64,000 bases of DNA from Alphaproteobacteria bacterium. GTDB lineage: Bacteria > Pseudomonadota > Alphaproteobacteria > Rickettsiales > JADKJE01. The DNA lies in contig JADKJE010000001.1 of assembly GCA_016722515.1 (NCBI GenBank), forward strand, positions 310,001 to 374,000, given 5' to 3'. A program made the position numbers and the translations under genes. This document shows, one piece after another, positions 1 through 9,824 of this stretch (the first letter of the stretch is position 1; every line of letters starts with the position of its first letter). The notes under the pieces were generated by a model. The model was not told the origin of the DNA, searched no databases, and saw only the letters and a program-made list of their open reading frames with translations.

Positions 1-1
1 T

Positions 2-1177
2 CCAAACAAGCCATTTGAATTCAAAGGACAAAACAAAACCTATAATCAAAATATGATTATTGAGAAGTTATCTCAGTATTTAACACTCACTAATTACAGG
101 ACCAATATTATCCCTCAAATTCAAGATGGGATATGTTCAGCTTTATCGAATTTATTTATTGAAAATTGCAATATTTTTTCGAATGAAATTAAGGCTATTC
201 AACAATGGAATGGCTCACTAGAAGCACTAAATTCTTTAAATGAAGATAATAAATCAAAACTAGAAAATGCATTTAAAAGAATACTATCATACATAGACAA
301 ATATCAGCTATCTAATACAAGAACACCAACCAACTACCTTGGATCATCTGCAAGGTCTTTCATTAAGGACGTGGCCAATTCACTTTCAAACAGTAATTAT
401 TTGATACTCTCAAATCCATGGCATGCTATTTCTGTTATGTTGATTGAAAAAAGTTGGTTCGTCTATGATCCAAATTACGTGAATGGATGTAAAAAGTTTG
501 ACACATTTGATGGTGCATACAAAGCTATTACTGAAAGCCTTGGCTCTTTGATTTTTGTTGATAGATCAGGAATACAACTTCTCCCTGAACTTGGCAAACC
601 TATCGAAAATCCCAATGATTTTATGCGTGATGGCGGCCTGCTTGTATTATATAAAGCTTCTTGGTCTGATGTCGAACAACTGTTAGAGCTTATGAAGGGT
701 TGTCAATTAGATCATAACGGGCTATCGGGTCTGTTTCTTCGCGATCTCATGGGTTTTCCAGCCTGGTATCGAGGGCTAACCTCTCCTGATATTGGTGTCA
801 AGAAACTAACCCAACGCTATCTCCTGCAATTGCTAAGACAAGACAAACAAGCTATCCAAAAATTAGAGAAGAGTTTTGAAGCCATACCCCAAACGCAACG
901 CCTTTCTGTTAAAGACATTCTGGTACAGCAAGATACCACTAGAAAGAGACTAGCAACAGAGATGGAGCGTTTTCAAAAACAAGCATTGAAAGCCCAACAA
1001 CACCAGGTGCGCAAAGAACATTACCAAAACCAGCTTTTGCGTCCGATTAAAGACAAAACAGTTGAGGAAGTCTCAACCTATTGTCAGCAATTACTGAATC
1101 CCCAGAAAATGCTGAAGAATAATACTATACGGCGGACTATGGCCATTGAGGTGGAATCTAAGCCATCAACTTTTTGA
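2..1177 (+). pseudogene. Papain-like (C58-type) peptidase domain, N-terminal segment of a broken multi-AAA protein (partial at left edge)
   Basis: The frame is open to the window edge, so the real start is probably upstream; the first internal ATG is at 53. Counting from that ATG, Cys28 lies in a GICSALSNLFI context, His124 in NPWHAISVM and Asp139 in WFVYDPNY. This Cys/His/Asp order and spacing resemble the YopT-like C58 papain-fold peptidases of secreted effectors. The last ~100 residues are charged, helical and glutamine-rich. The frame stops at 1177, but the next frame, entered at a run of five T (1171-1175), continues smoothly into a AAA-like region. One T fewer would join STF to DLQLLL. 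Seen: the residues and the frame switch. Inferred: the protease fold and the link to the downstream segments. No activity can be claimed. Confidence 0.5.
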
Positions 1178-2171
1178 TTTGCAATTGCTGTTAGAACAAG
1201 AATGTATCAAAACAAACCGCCCCATTTTTATTGTTCAATCCCCTGATGATTTGGTCTGTTCTTCGCCTTCTGTGAAGCAGCAAGATGGGATATATGGTTT
1301 GATTGTTAGTCCTCCTTCGGGTCCATTGGTGGATTTTCTCAACACCTATAAAGATCAGCGGCCGGTGCTAGTGGTTAATTATGACAGTTTTCAAGCTGAT
1401 GAGATCGTACAGTTTAACAGTCTTTTAGATAAAGTGCGGCACGTGGATGGCTTTGCCATTCCCAAAGATACATTAGTGTTAGGATTGATCAATGGCGGGA
1501 ATCCGCTGGCTTATCGCGGTGCAGACTTTTTAGGTCGTTTTGACAGCAGAACGCGCTGTCGTTTAACGGCACAACAATTCGATGATTCAGTCTCTGCTTT
1601 TATGAATGGCTTGTGGTACAGCGAGGAAGATACAGTTCCATACGTGATCGATTTATTTAACACGCCATATTGGAAAGAACAACTACTTGGAACCTGGCAG
1701 ATTCATGGTAATCAGCTGATTTTTAAAGAAGGCGAGTTAGCGGCAGCACTTGCTAGCAAACAGCCCATTGAGCTTAGGAATGCGCCATTTCATAAGCCAG
1801 AATTTGTTCATTTCTGGCAACAGGCGCAATTGCGTCACAAAATAGAGCATGATGGTCGTGTTATACCGTTAGAGGATCCGCTGGTTATTCTTGCAGAGCA
1901 TGGCTATAACTGGGAGTGGTTGAACAATCAAATCTTATCCACGTACGAACACAAATATACCTTACAGGAGCCCCTATTAAATCCAACCTCCTTTAATAGT
2001 TTTTTTAGCCAGTATCAGTATGATGAAAAAGAGCAAAGCTTGCATACCTTGCCAGGGTTAATTGAACAGCATTGCGGTGGTGTTCTTCCCGTTATCCTGA
2101 CCCGTACTCTCACCAATGACCAAGTGTCCAGGTTATTGTCTGAATGCCACAAACACCAAGTTCAGTTGTAG
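1146..2171 (+). pseudogene. Degenerate AAA-like module, second segment of the broken multi-AAA protein
   Basis: A 341-residue frame overlaps the previous one by 32 nt and the next by 28 nt. No Walker A motif is visible. The stretch around GIYGLIVSPPSGPLVDFL, VLVVNYDSFQADEIVQF and LVLGLINGGNPLAYRGADF followed by GRFDS resembles the Walker B-to-sensor part of midasin/dynein-like AAA modules, where a loop of the type NP..y.G...RF is typical. The annotated start is probably not a real initiation site, because the same coding sense is carried by the upstream frame until the T5 run at 1171-1175. At the 3' end, one extra A near 2158-2159 would join HKHQ to SSVVANSTGYD of the next frame. Family assignment is by motif likeness only. 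Confidence 0.45.
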
Positions 2172-3889
2172 CCAATAGTACTGGGTATGATTCGGTGAAG
2201 TTTGGGGCACCCATGACCTGGCAGTCACCTTCCCATACATTTATCGCAGAGAGCAATGACCTAGATACGCTTATAGCGCTAGAACTTAGCAAGTCATCAG
2301 ATAGGACATACCGCATTATTGATGTATCGGAATTAAGCAGTGCAGATTTATTGACCAAACAGGATGGGTATTATGATAATGAGCAGCAGCGTTTTATCTT
2401 TAAAGAGACTCCAGGAGCATTATTAGAAGCACTTGATAATAATGAGAACATCATCCTCAAGGGCAAATTCTCCCCTGAGTTGTGCGATAGTCTTGCCCCG
2501 TTATTGATGGATCGCTACAATAATCCATACTTACAAAATCAATTGAAGCTGATCAGCGATGGCCCGAGTTATTTACGCTATATGTTTTTTTACGGAGCCA
2601 ATATCGTGCCAGACAACAAACTGATGGCTCTCCATGAACAAGGGGCAACTATAGAAATTATCCAGAAACTCATCTCGCAACTCGCCCCTGAGCAACTAGC
2701 GTCCGAACCGCTGAGCAAACTGCAGGCAAGGCTTCGTTACTTGCAGCTTCATCCTGAAGGGCATAGTGATAATGCCTGGATAGGGGTTTATTCATTGCCG
2801 CAAGAGCTGGGCGTGAAGCCGTATGATTTGCAAAATAGTGAAGCCATTACCAGCAGTTTTACGCAAAATCGGTTGCAGCAGGTAAACGAGGTGTTGGCGC
2901 ACTCTCCTTTTGTGTTACTGACTGGCCATACGGGAGTGGGCAAAACAACCTTTGTGCAGGAAGCATTGTTTAGCAAAGGCCAAGCTGGGCTGCATCAAGG
3001 TTTAGCGAAACTTAGCGACTGGGCAAAAGACAAAACAGCTGGACGGAAAGTATTGTTTATTGATGAGGCCAATATTACCGCCAAAAACTGGAGTGTGTTT
3101 GAAGGGTTGTTTAACAATCCCCCATCCATAGTAATTGATGGGCAGTATCTTGAATTAACGACAGAACATAAAGTGGTGTTTGCTGCTAATCCTCTGAGTT
3201 ATGGTTCAGCGCGGACATTACCGACCTTATTCCAGCGTCATGGTAATGCGGTGTTATTTGAGCCTATGCCAGTGGAAATGATTTACGAAACGCAGCTTAA
3301 GCCGCTATTTAAAGGAACAAAGCTTGCGTCACAGTTGCAGGAATTGGCAAAAATCTATTTGGATGTTTACCAAACAGTATGTGGATACTCAAAGTCAGAG
3401 ATTTTATTATCTCCACGTGAAATCCAGCAGATGGCTCTTCTGACCTTGGCATATTGCAAAAGACGTGGGGATAAAGCAGATCCGATTCTAGCAGCGACAC
3501 ATTATGCATATCAGGTAGCGTATCAACATGTACCGCGCAATCAAAGTGTAAAATTTAATGATGAGTATAAACCACAACGAAGACTACCACGTGCGCGAAT
3601 CAAAGGTCTTCCCGATGACTACATCATGACCTCATCTCGTAGGCCAGTGATGTATTTGCTTAATGATATAGTAAATCTTAGGTCCTTCAAACGTGCCAAC
3701 CCAGGACAAGTAAGCTGTGCGGGTCTTGGGGGTGTAATTCTGGAAGGTAAACCAGGTGTAGGCAAAAAGCGAAATGGTGATTGGTTTGTTGCAGTCCAAG
3801 GGCTTAGTCAAAGATCAAGACTATTTCATGATACCCGCGAGTATGCAGCTGAGCGAAAAACGCACCTTACTACTAAAAGCCTTCCATGA
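2144..3889 (+). pseudogene. AAA_5/midasin-like ATPase segment (first catalytic module and start of second), frameshifted
   Basis: This 581-residue frame holds a clear P-loop GHTGVGKTTFVQEAL, a Walker B-type VLFIDEANIT and the sensor region VVFAANPLSYGSARTL with RHG, the arrangement of dynein-related AAA_5 and MoxR/midasin ATPases. Further on a second P-loop begins as LEGKPGVGK. The frame then derails in a run of five A (3764-3768). Removing one A gives GKSEMVIGLLQSKG, which restores a normal Walker A (GxxGxGKS) and continues in the frame that starts at 3774. The residues after GVGKK up to 3889 are therefore out-of-frame noise. Either the gene is broken or the base is a sequencing error. Midasin-like chains couple ATP hydrolysis to remodelling of large complexes; the target here is unknown. 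Confidence 0.6.
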
Positions 3890-4257
3890 AGGAGCTGTGG
3901 TGGTTATGGATGAATGTAACAGTGCCTCGATGATGGAATCGTTACTGAATGCATTACTCAACGGTAAGACTCCAGACGGAAAAATGCCAGATACGCCAGG
4001 CTTTACCGTTATTGGTACGCAAAATCCAATCAGTATGGCAGGACGCACTGCGCAAAGTAACGCATTGTCGCACCGCCTGATGAGCGTTGATGTGCCTGAG
4101 TATGGTAAGAAGGAAGTCAAACATATCTTGAGCGACATTAAACAGTTTACAAATGAAGAAGCAAAAGCAGCCAGTGAGGTGTATGTTGAGCTAGCGAGTA
4201 AAAACACCATCAGCTTTAGGGATCTGATTAAGGTTCAACCTTGTCCTGGGGTGAGCC
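3774..4257 (+). pseudogene. Second AAA module of the multi-AAA protein, truncated by an IS30 remnant
   Basis: Continuing from the corrected P-loop at 3751-3771, this segment carries a Walker B-like VVVMDECNSASMMESLLNAL and the sensor-1 segment FTVIGTQNPISMAGRTAQS with SHRL, again typical of midasin/MoxR-type modules. DEC replaces the usual DE(A/I) and should still coordinate magnesium through Asp and Glu. Coding sense ends near FRDLIKV. The last residues up to the stop at 4274 come from the IS30 end that begins at about 4258, so the C-terminus of the protein has been lost. Whatever followed (further AAA modules or a MIDAS domain in true midasins) cannot be seen. Confidence 0.55.
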
Positions 4258-4610
4258 GCCACATTCACGTTTGAAGTGCAAACCTCTGACATTTTTTTAG
4301 GAATGCCTCATGAGGAGTTATCCAATTGAGTTTTTTGCGTGGTGTTAGGTTATCGTTATCAATGGTTTCATTGAAATCCTCCTTGTTGTATGTGTGAATG
4401 TTCGTTTTTCTGGGTAAGTCTCTTCGCAGTCTTCCATTGGTATTCTCAACGCCGCCCTTTTGCCATGATGCATATGGGTCGCAGAAGAAGGTTTTGATGT
4501 CCAGTGCTTTACCCCATAACTGGTGACGGGTAAATTCACCACCATTATCCAAAGTCAACGACTTGCGTGCTTTTTGAGGTGTTTTGGTTATCAGGAGATG
4601 GAGTGAATGT
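4258..4610 (-). mobile_element. IS30-family transposase remnant (C-terminal part and one end)
   Basis: On the minus strand the reading SLTLDNGGEFTRH, then FFCDPYASWQKGGVENTNG and RPRK-like LTPRKKLNWITPHEAF, ends in ALQT. This is the C-terminal DDE region of IS30-family transposases: the second D lies in DNGGEF and the catalytic E in the ENTNG block. The coding sense can be followed back to about 4610 (LLITKTPQKARKS) and then runs into a stop, so the N-terminal two thirds are missing. The element cuts the multi-AAA gene on its left and the LRR gene on its right. The outer 22 nt (4258-4279) recur exactly at 58538-58559. Confidence 0.85.
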
Positions 4611-4611
4611 T

Positions 4612-5359
4612 TGCTTGGCTGAGGGCGGTTTTAAACGCTTGTTTATATTCAGAATCATTATTAATCCTGGATCTTGATATTGTTTATCACGCGGCTGCAA
4701 TTGGCTTCCATAGTCCTTTAACAGATTTAAAACAAGGAGGCGATCTAAGCTGCTTATCGCATTATAAAGCTTATGGTGGATTTTATTAGCTGCCCGTTCA
4801 ACTTGCCTTAACCGGGATTCGCTCATGGATTCCCGATCAATCTTCACCTCTTGGATGGTGCTATTTGCCTCAAGGTTTTGGTGATACCATTAAAAGTAGC
4901 TTCCGATATTTTAAGATTAAACCCCTGGATCTTCCCAACTGGATTAGCGGTTAGGATTAATACTGACAAGGCCGATTGAGGGTTTGTTCTCAGCGCTTCT
5001 GTGACTGCCAGCAGATCGCTGCCATATAGTTTATTGTCCTGAAGGTTCAGCTGTTGCAGGGTACTATTTGCCTTCAGCATCGGCACAAGACAGGTAGTAA
5101 TGGCTTCAGACGTCATATGATTACCTATAAGACTCAGGTAAGTCACTGAACGATTAACCTGCAAGGCTTTAAAAAGCAGGCGGTATTCCATACCATTTTG
5201 TTCAGCTCCGCCAATCGGAGAGGCTGAATTATCAAGGATAATCGCTTTAATTGAGCATTCAGGCGCCTTTAATTGCACGCATAATTCACGTAATTCTTCT
5301 TCATCAACAGGGGTGTTGGACCAATTAACTTCAGAATTCTCAAGCATTTGTTCACGCAT
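4612..5359 (-). pseudogene. Leucine-rich-repeat protein, frameshifted and truncated at its 3' end by IS30
   Basis: The first frame (5359 down to 4844) encodes eukaryote-like LRRs of about 28 residues: VTYLSLIGNHMTSEAI, LKANSTLQQLNLQDNKLYG and LSVLILTANPVG. It then falls out of frame. Adding one base near 4873-4876 turns the end into TKTLEANSTIQEVKIDRES, matching the ANSTLQ pattern of the preceding repeat and leading directly into the frame 4847-4545. That second frame (charged, with LLVLNLLKDYG) runs without a natural stop into IS30 sequence at about 4610. There is no signal peptide or membrane segment. Cytoplasmic LRR proteins of intracellular bacteria are often secreted effectors; that role is inference here. 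The start at 5359 has only a weak purine stretch upstream. Confidence 0.65.
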
Positions 5360-5430
5360 AAATGGATTTTCCTCTAGCTATTACAACCAATATTAATAAT
5401 TAAGAAATAAATATATGCAACAATTAAAAT

Positions 5431-7859
5431 ATGAAGTCAACAAAATCAACGCCTGACGCAGGCCTCTATGACATGGTTTTTATTATTGGGCCCGATTTTT
5501 CTGAGAAAAAATAGCTGAAACAATACAGGCCGCCTGCACCCATAAAACCTCAGAGGTTGATAGTTTTTCCTATCTTATCATCGGAAATGGAAAAGATTAT
5601 GTAAGTGAAAATGAACTTAAATCTTTAAAAGGGCGCATTGGCCCTGGTACTCAAATACATCTCATGGCGCATGGTACGGTTCAAAATAAAAAACATATTA
5701 TACAGCTGTTGAATGAACAAAAGCTTATGCACACATCTGGGGTATTTGATATCTTAGCTCAGTGCGCCGTAGATGCCCCTACTGCCTCTCCCCTTAACGG
5801 TATGCAGCTTTCACTCAAGAGCTGTTATGGGGGCATGTCTGTTTTGGATGGTGAACGTTTACCGCATTATTGTTCACTAATAACCCAAGGCGGTAAAGAA
5901 TATCCTACTCATGCGCAACAGGGTCGTGATAGCATCGTCCACGCCATCCACACCTATGATCCTTCACTCTCCGTGCTGTCTAATTTTGCTGAAGATTGGA
6001 CTACCACCCCGGAGACGCACACACTAGTGCTGGGACATTCCAAACAAACCATAAGCATGCGTGCGCCTCATAAACACCCATTAGGAACTATGGAAGCTGT
6101 AAAATTATATTTAGAAAACACACAAAGAACTGACTATTTGGATTGGTGTAAAAAACTCTCTACATCGACATCGCAAGAAGAAAATTTAATCAAACAATCG
6201 ATCCAATACGTCAATGAAATAAAAATAAGTGACGCAGCAGCTCATACATACCTGGCAAACTTAGATATCTTTCACTGCTACGTTCGCAAAAGACCTTTAA
6301 TCGATTTTCTTGATAAAACAGGTAGACATCCCGATCAGTTGCATCTGAATCGCACTTCTTTACTTGCCATTTTTTCAGATAAAGGTCTCTTACATGAATG
6401 CACTACGTTACTTGAGCGTGGAGCTAACCCTAATTGTTTAACTAGAGAGGGAGACTCACTGTTACATCACGCCATCAGACATGACAATCTAATGTTCTTT
6501 AATACTCTGTTGCGGTATGGCGCTTCTACAGATAAGGAGTTTAACGGGAAAACCTTATTTGCCTTCGCACACGATAATGAGAAAGCCAATTTTGCTGATG
6601 CTCTCATGCAATATAAGTTATTTCCCCTTCATTGGTCGATACGTAACCAATTTGATGAAAAAACACAGGAATATCTCAATTTATCCAGTATATCCAGTAA
6701 TCTGGATATACAATTTGCCCCTAAAAACCAAACATCTCTGCATGTACTTGCAAAACAAGGAAAAACAAATATTGCTGAGGTTTTTCTGGAAAAAGGAGCC
6801 AATCCCAACATCCACGACAGCAAAGGGCGTACACCACTCCATATAGCAGCTATGAAAGGTCATGCAGACTTGGTAACCTTACTGATTGAAAATAAAGCAG
6901 ATTTCAATGCACTGGATAATACGGGACATACTCCTTTATATTATGCAGCTGCTCACGAGCAAAAAGAAATAGTTAATCTCCTCACATCTTATAATGCAAG
7001 CATGGATATAGGCTGGGGAGATAATAGCAGCCCCCTGCATTATGCAGTAAAGAATAAAATGGTTACGCTTGTCGAGGAGTGTATAAGGCAACAGCTTCCC
7101 CTCAATGGCAAAGATGAGGATGGCTACACCCCACTCCATTTAGCCGCCAAAAGCGATTCAGGGACGATAATAGATCTGCTCTTGTCTGCAGGAGCAGACG
7201 TTAATGCCACCACCGGCATGCCCACCGCCAAAAATACCGGCATGACGCCTCTCTATATAGCATCATGCTACGGTAAACTTGAGGCAGTCAAGACGCTGGT
7301 ATCAGCTCACGCAGACATTAATAAGCCTGATCTCAACGGGCGGACTCCATTAGACCGCGCGCTCTATAATAATAAACTTGACGTAGCGGATTACCTTCTC
7401 ACGCAAGATGGAATACAAATAAACCAACCGGCTCATGATAACTCAACCCCTTTACATCAGGCATTGCGTTCCTCTAAAAATTTTAGCATGGTAAAGCCAC
7501 TTCTGAAAGCAGGGGCAAATCCTGCACTTGCAGATAAAAACGGCGTAACCGCACTCCATCTCATAGCTCAAAGAGGATCGAAGGAGACGTTAGAGGAAGT
7601 ACTTCAAACCATCAATAAAGACGCGATTCATGCTAAGGATAGTAAGAACAAAACTCCCCTTAATTATGCAGAAGAATCTAAAAAAAATTCTGAAGAATCT
7701 AAAAAAAATGCTAACGAAAAAGTAAAGTTGTTAAAAGAATACTATACTCATAAAACCATATCGAATGAATCTCAATCAGCAGCATTGCTCCCTAAACACC
7801 CCCCACATCCCCGAATTAATAAGGGTCCTGAGCATCCTGGTGAAAGAGGAATGAAGTGA
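5431..7859 (+). pseudogene. Ankyrin-repeat protein with a clan CD (caspase-like) peptidase-like N-terminal domain; one frameshift near the start
   Basis: From 5664 the frame encodes 731 residues with about ten ankyrin repeats between residues ~220 and ~660 (TPLHIAAMKGHADLVTLLI, TPLHLAAKSDSGTIIDLLL, TPLYIASCYGKLEAVKTLV), then a lysine-rich tail. The N-terminal part has IHLMAHGT and, about 50 residues later, SLKSCYGGMS. A His-Gly pair followed by a Cys at that spacing is the signature of clan CD cysteine peptidases (C11, C14, C80). Coding sense extends upstream of 5664 to a TGA beside an A6 run (5506-5511). One more A would join it to an ATG at 5431 reading MKSTKSTPDAGLYDMVFIIG. The intact protein would be about 809 residues. 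Secretion into a host is inferred from the domain mix. Confidence 0.65.
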
Positions 7860-7865
7860 TTGATA

Positions 7866-8241
7866 AAGAATAGACGGTAGCTTTCTTCACCCCTAAATCC
7901 GCGATGATATAAAAAGTATCCTTACCCCAATAAACACTGGGCCTGTTCTTCGCCACCCCGAGCTCCACTTGCATGCTGATGAGCACTGACATAACTTCCG
8001 TCGGCGAATACCCCACTCCGTATCAATTTCACCTCGTAGCTCAAAAAAAAATTCTCCCACAACCCTTTCGCAGCCCAACGGTTAAAGCGATTATAGGCTG
8101 TTTTCCAGGGACAAAATTCCTCGGGAACATCTCGCCAGGGAGCTCCTGTACGAAGCTTCCATAAAATGGCTTCCATAACTGCACGATCATTGTCCTTTGA
8201 AGTTGTTCCCAGATTGAATCGCTTAAAAATTGTCGCACCAT
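7866..8241 (-). mobile_element. IS5-family transposase remnant
   Basis: The minus strand starts with MVRQFLSDSIWEQLQ, then after a frameshift and a missing stretch continues as AVMEAILWKLRTGAPWRDVP and WKTAYNRFNRWAAKGLWE, then DGSYVSAHQHASGA. These are the N-terminal half and the first catalytic Asp region of IS5-family transposases. The fragment loses the frame near 7922 and is gone by about 7866, immediately beyond the ankyrin gene stop. The DDE core and both inverted repeats are not recognisable, so the copy is dead. Confidence 0.8.
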
Positions 8242-8409
8242 ATCGATAATTTCTTTAATCTTATAATTCAGGGAGATAAACGATATTGCAGCACCAATCG
8301 CTATGATCACCAATGAGAAAATATAGACCTTATACCGCATCAAAAGCGAGGTAAGGTAAAGGGAGAGTTTGGCTGTATTAGCGGTGTTATTTTGATTATT
8401 CATATCCAC
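8242..8409 (-). pseudogene. N-terminal fragment of a small membrane protein, fused to the IS5 remnant
   Basis: The first 56 residues of the minus-strand frame starting at 8409 contain one strong transmembrane helix (VYIFSLVIIAIGAAISFISL) after a short polar N-terminus. At residue 57 the sequence turns into the start of the IS5 transposase. The original gene was therefore cut by the element. No family can be assigned. Confidence 0.4.
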
Positions 8410-8614
8410 TGTATACCTTAATGGTTCTCATAATTTTATAAATAAGCTCTGTTTTAGGACAGCTTGCTAACAACCTCATCCACAACGACTCTAAAACTTC
8501 CTGATTTCTGTCGAGGATGATTGATCATTTTCGGGATCTGAATCAAACGCCGTGGATGAAAAACCATTCTCTTTCATGAGGTTACCATGGTACGAAACCG
8601 CTAAGGTTTTTGTT

Positions 8615-9619
8615 TTATTGCTCATTCTGTGCCTCCGCGTTTAGACAAAGTTCGTGCAGCTTGGCTTGGAGCAGTTTTTTATCGGGTAGTTGCAGTTGAT
8701 ATTCGGCAATCAGCGCAGGGGATAGGTTACGGGATAAGGCATATTCCACCACTTCATCATCTTTATCGCGGCAGAGTAACACGCCAATGCTGGGATTTTC
8801 ATGCGGTTTTTTTACATCCCGATCCAGCGCTTCCAGATAAAACCCAAGTTGCCCCAGATGTTCAGGTTTGAATGCACCAATTTTTAACTCAAACGCCACC
8901 AGAGCGGATAAGCCTCGATGGAAAAACAGCAGATCAATAAAGAAGTCCTGGTTGCCCACCTGCAGGCGATATTCTTCGCCTATGAAGATGAAATCTCTGC
9001 CAAGCTCCAGCACGCACTGCGTCATTTGGTACACAAGGGCGCGTTGCAGGTCGAGCTCGCTATGCGCTTCGGGTAACCCTAAAAATTCAAGCACATAGCT
9101 GTTTTTGAAGTGATTGCCGATGGTGGGGTGCAATTCTCTCGCCAGTGGTGAGAGTTTTGGGTTGCTGAGTTTCGTGCGTTCAAAAGAAGCTGCATCAATC
9201 TGTCGTTCTAATTCCCTAACACTTAATCTTTCTTTGACAGTAAGACGAAGGTAAAATTCACGCTCTTCCTTGCTTTTTAGTGTCATAATCAATCGGTTAT
9301 GGCTCCACGGCAATTCTCTCCACAGTGTGGCGAGTTTTTCATCCTCCCGATAAGTCTCATAAAATTGCTTCATGCGCCAGAGGTTCTTATCGCTGAAACC
9401 TTTAATAGTAGGGTCATTTTGTGCGATAAATCTTGCCAGTTCCGTTACCACACCCTTGCCCCAGCCTGCGCTTTGTACGCGCTGGCTAATGGTTTCGCCA
9501 ATATGCCAGTAGAGTTCAATCAATGCGGTGTTTGCTTGCGCAAAAACGCGTGTGCGCGTTTGCTGTATTTGAAGCAACACACTCTGAAAGTCCTGCGTGT
9601 GAATAATGTTATTGCTCAT
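8615..9619 (-). CDS. YhcG/DUF1016-family PD-(D/E)XK nuclease
   Basis: A 334-residue protein of the YhcG (DUF1016) family. The N-terminal helical domain includes ALIELYWHIGETISQRVQ and GWGKGVVTELARFI, then SDKNLWRMKQFYETY. The C-terminal PD-(D/E)XK nuclease fold shows FFIDLLFFHRGLSALVAFELK, with the D and ExK catalytic pattern, and ENPSIGVLLCRDKD. Relatives are often found beside type I restriction-modification genes and in defence or mobile regions. Here no hsdM or hsdR is nearby. A decayed upstream frame ends in TGA overlapping this ATG (ATGA), so it was probably the second gene of a coupled pair. It looks intact and full length. Confidence 0.85.
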   Translation of the reverse strand: MSNNIIHTQDFQSVLLQIQQTRTRVFAQANTALIELYWHIGETISQRVQSAGWGKGVVTELARFIAQNDPTIKGFSDKNLWRMKQFYETYREDEKLATLWRELPWSHNRLIMTLKSKEEREFYLRLTVKERLSVRELERQIDAASFERTKLSNPKLSPLARELHPTIGNHFKNSYVLEFLGLPEAHSELDLQRALVYQMTQCVLELGRDFIFIGEEYRLQVGNQDFFIDLLFFHRGLSALVAFELKIGAFKPEHLGQLGFYLEALDRDVKKPHENPSIGVLLCRDKDDEVVEYALSRNLSPALIAEYQLQLPDKKLLQAKLHELCLNAEAQNEQ

Positions 9620-9792
9620 AAGCGTTCAATCCCGAAATGTTGCGCCCGTGGGCAAATTTGCTCAATATCGGGATGAGGTCTTCCCTCAACTCCAGCTCCT
9701 TCTGCGTGCGTGTTTTCCAGCCCAAGCCCTTCCGTCTCATTGTGAATTCTCAGTGTTGCAATCTGATATAAGGAAAATACGATAAATTCTTC
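9616..9792 (-). pseudogene. Remnant of an unidentified gene upstream of and overlapping the YhcG-family gene
   Basis: A minus-strand frame without start codon is open from 9792 and reads IVFSLYQIATLRIHNETEG followed by GLGLENTHAEGAGVEG and PDIEQICPRAQHFGIERL, stopping at 9616-9618. The stop overlaps the start of the nuclease gene by 4 nt, the usual translational-coupling arrangement. An in-frame TGA lies just upstream (9793-9795). I do not recognise the family; context would fit a lost restriction-modification partner, but this is only inference. Confidence 0.3.
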
Positions 9793-9824
9793 TCAAGATA
9801 AAGCCCTTTGTTCTAATCCCACTT

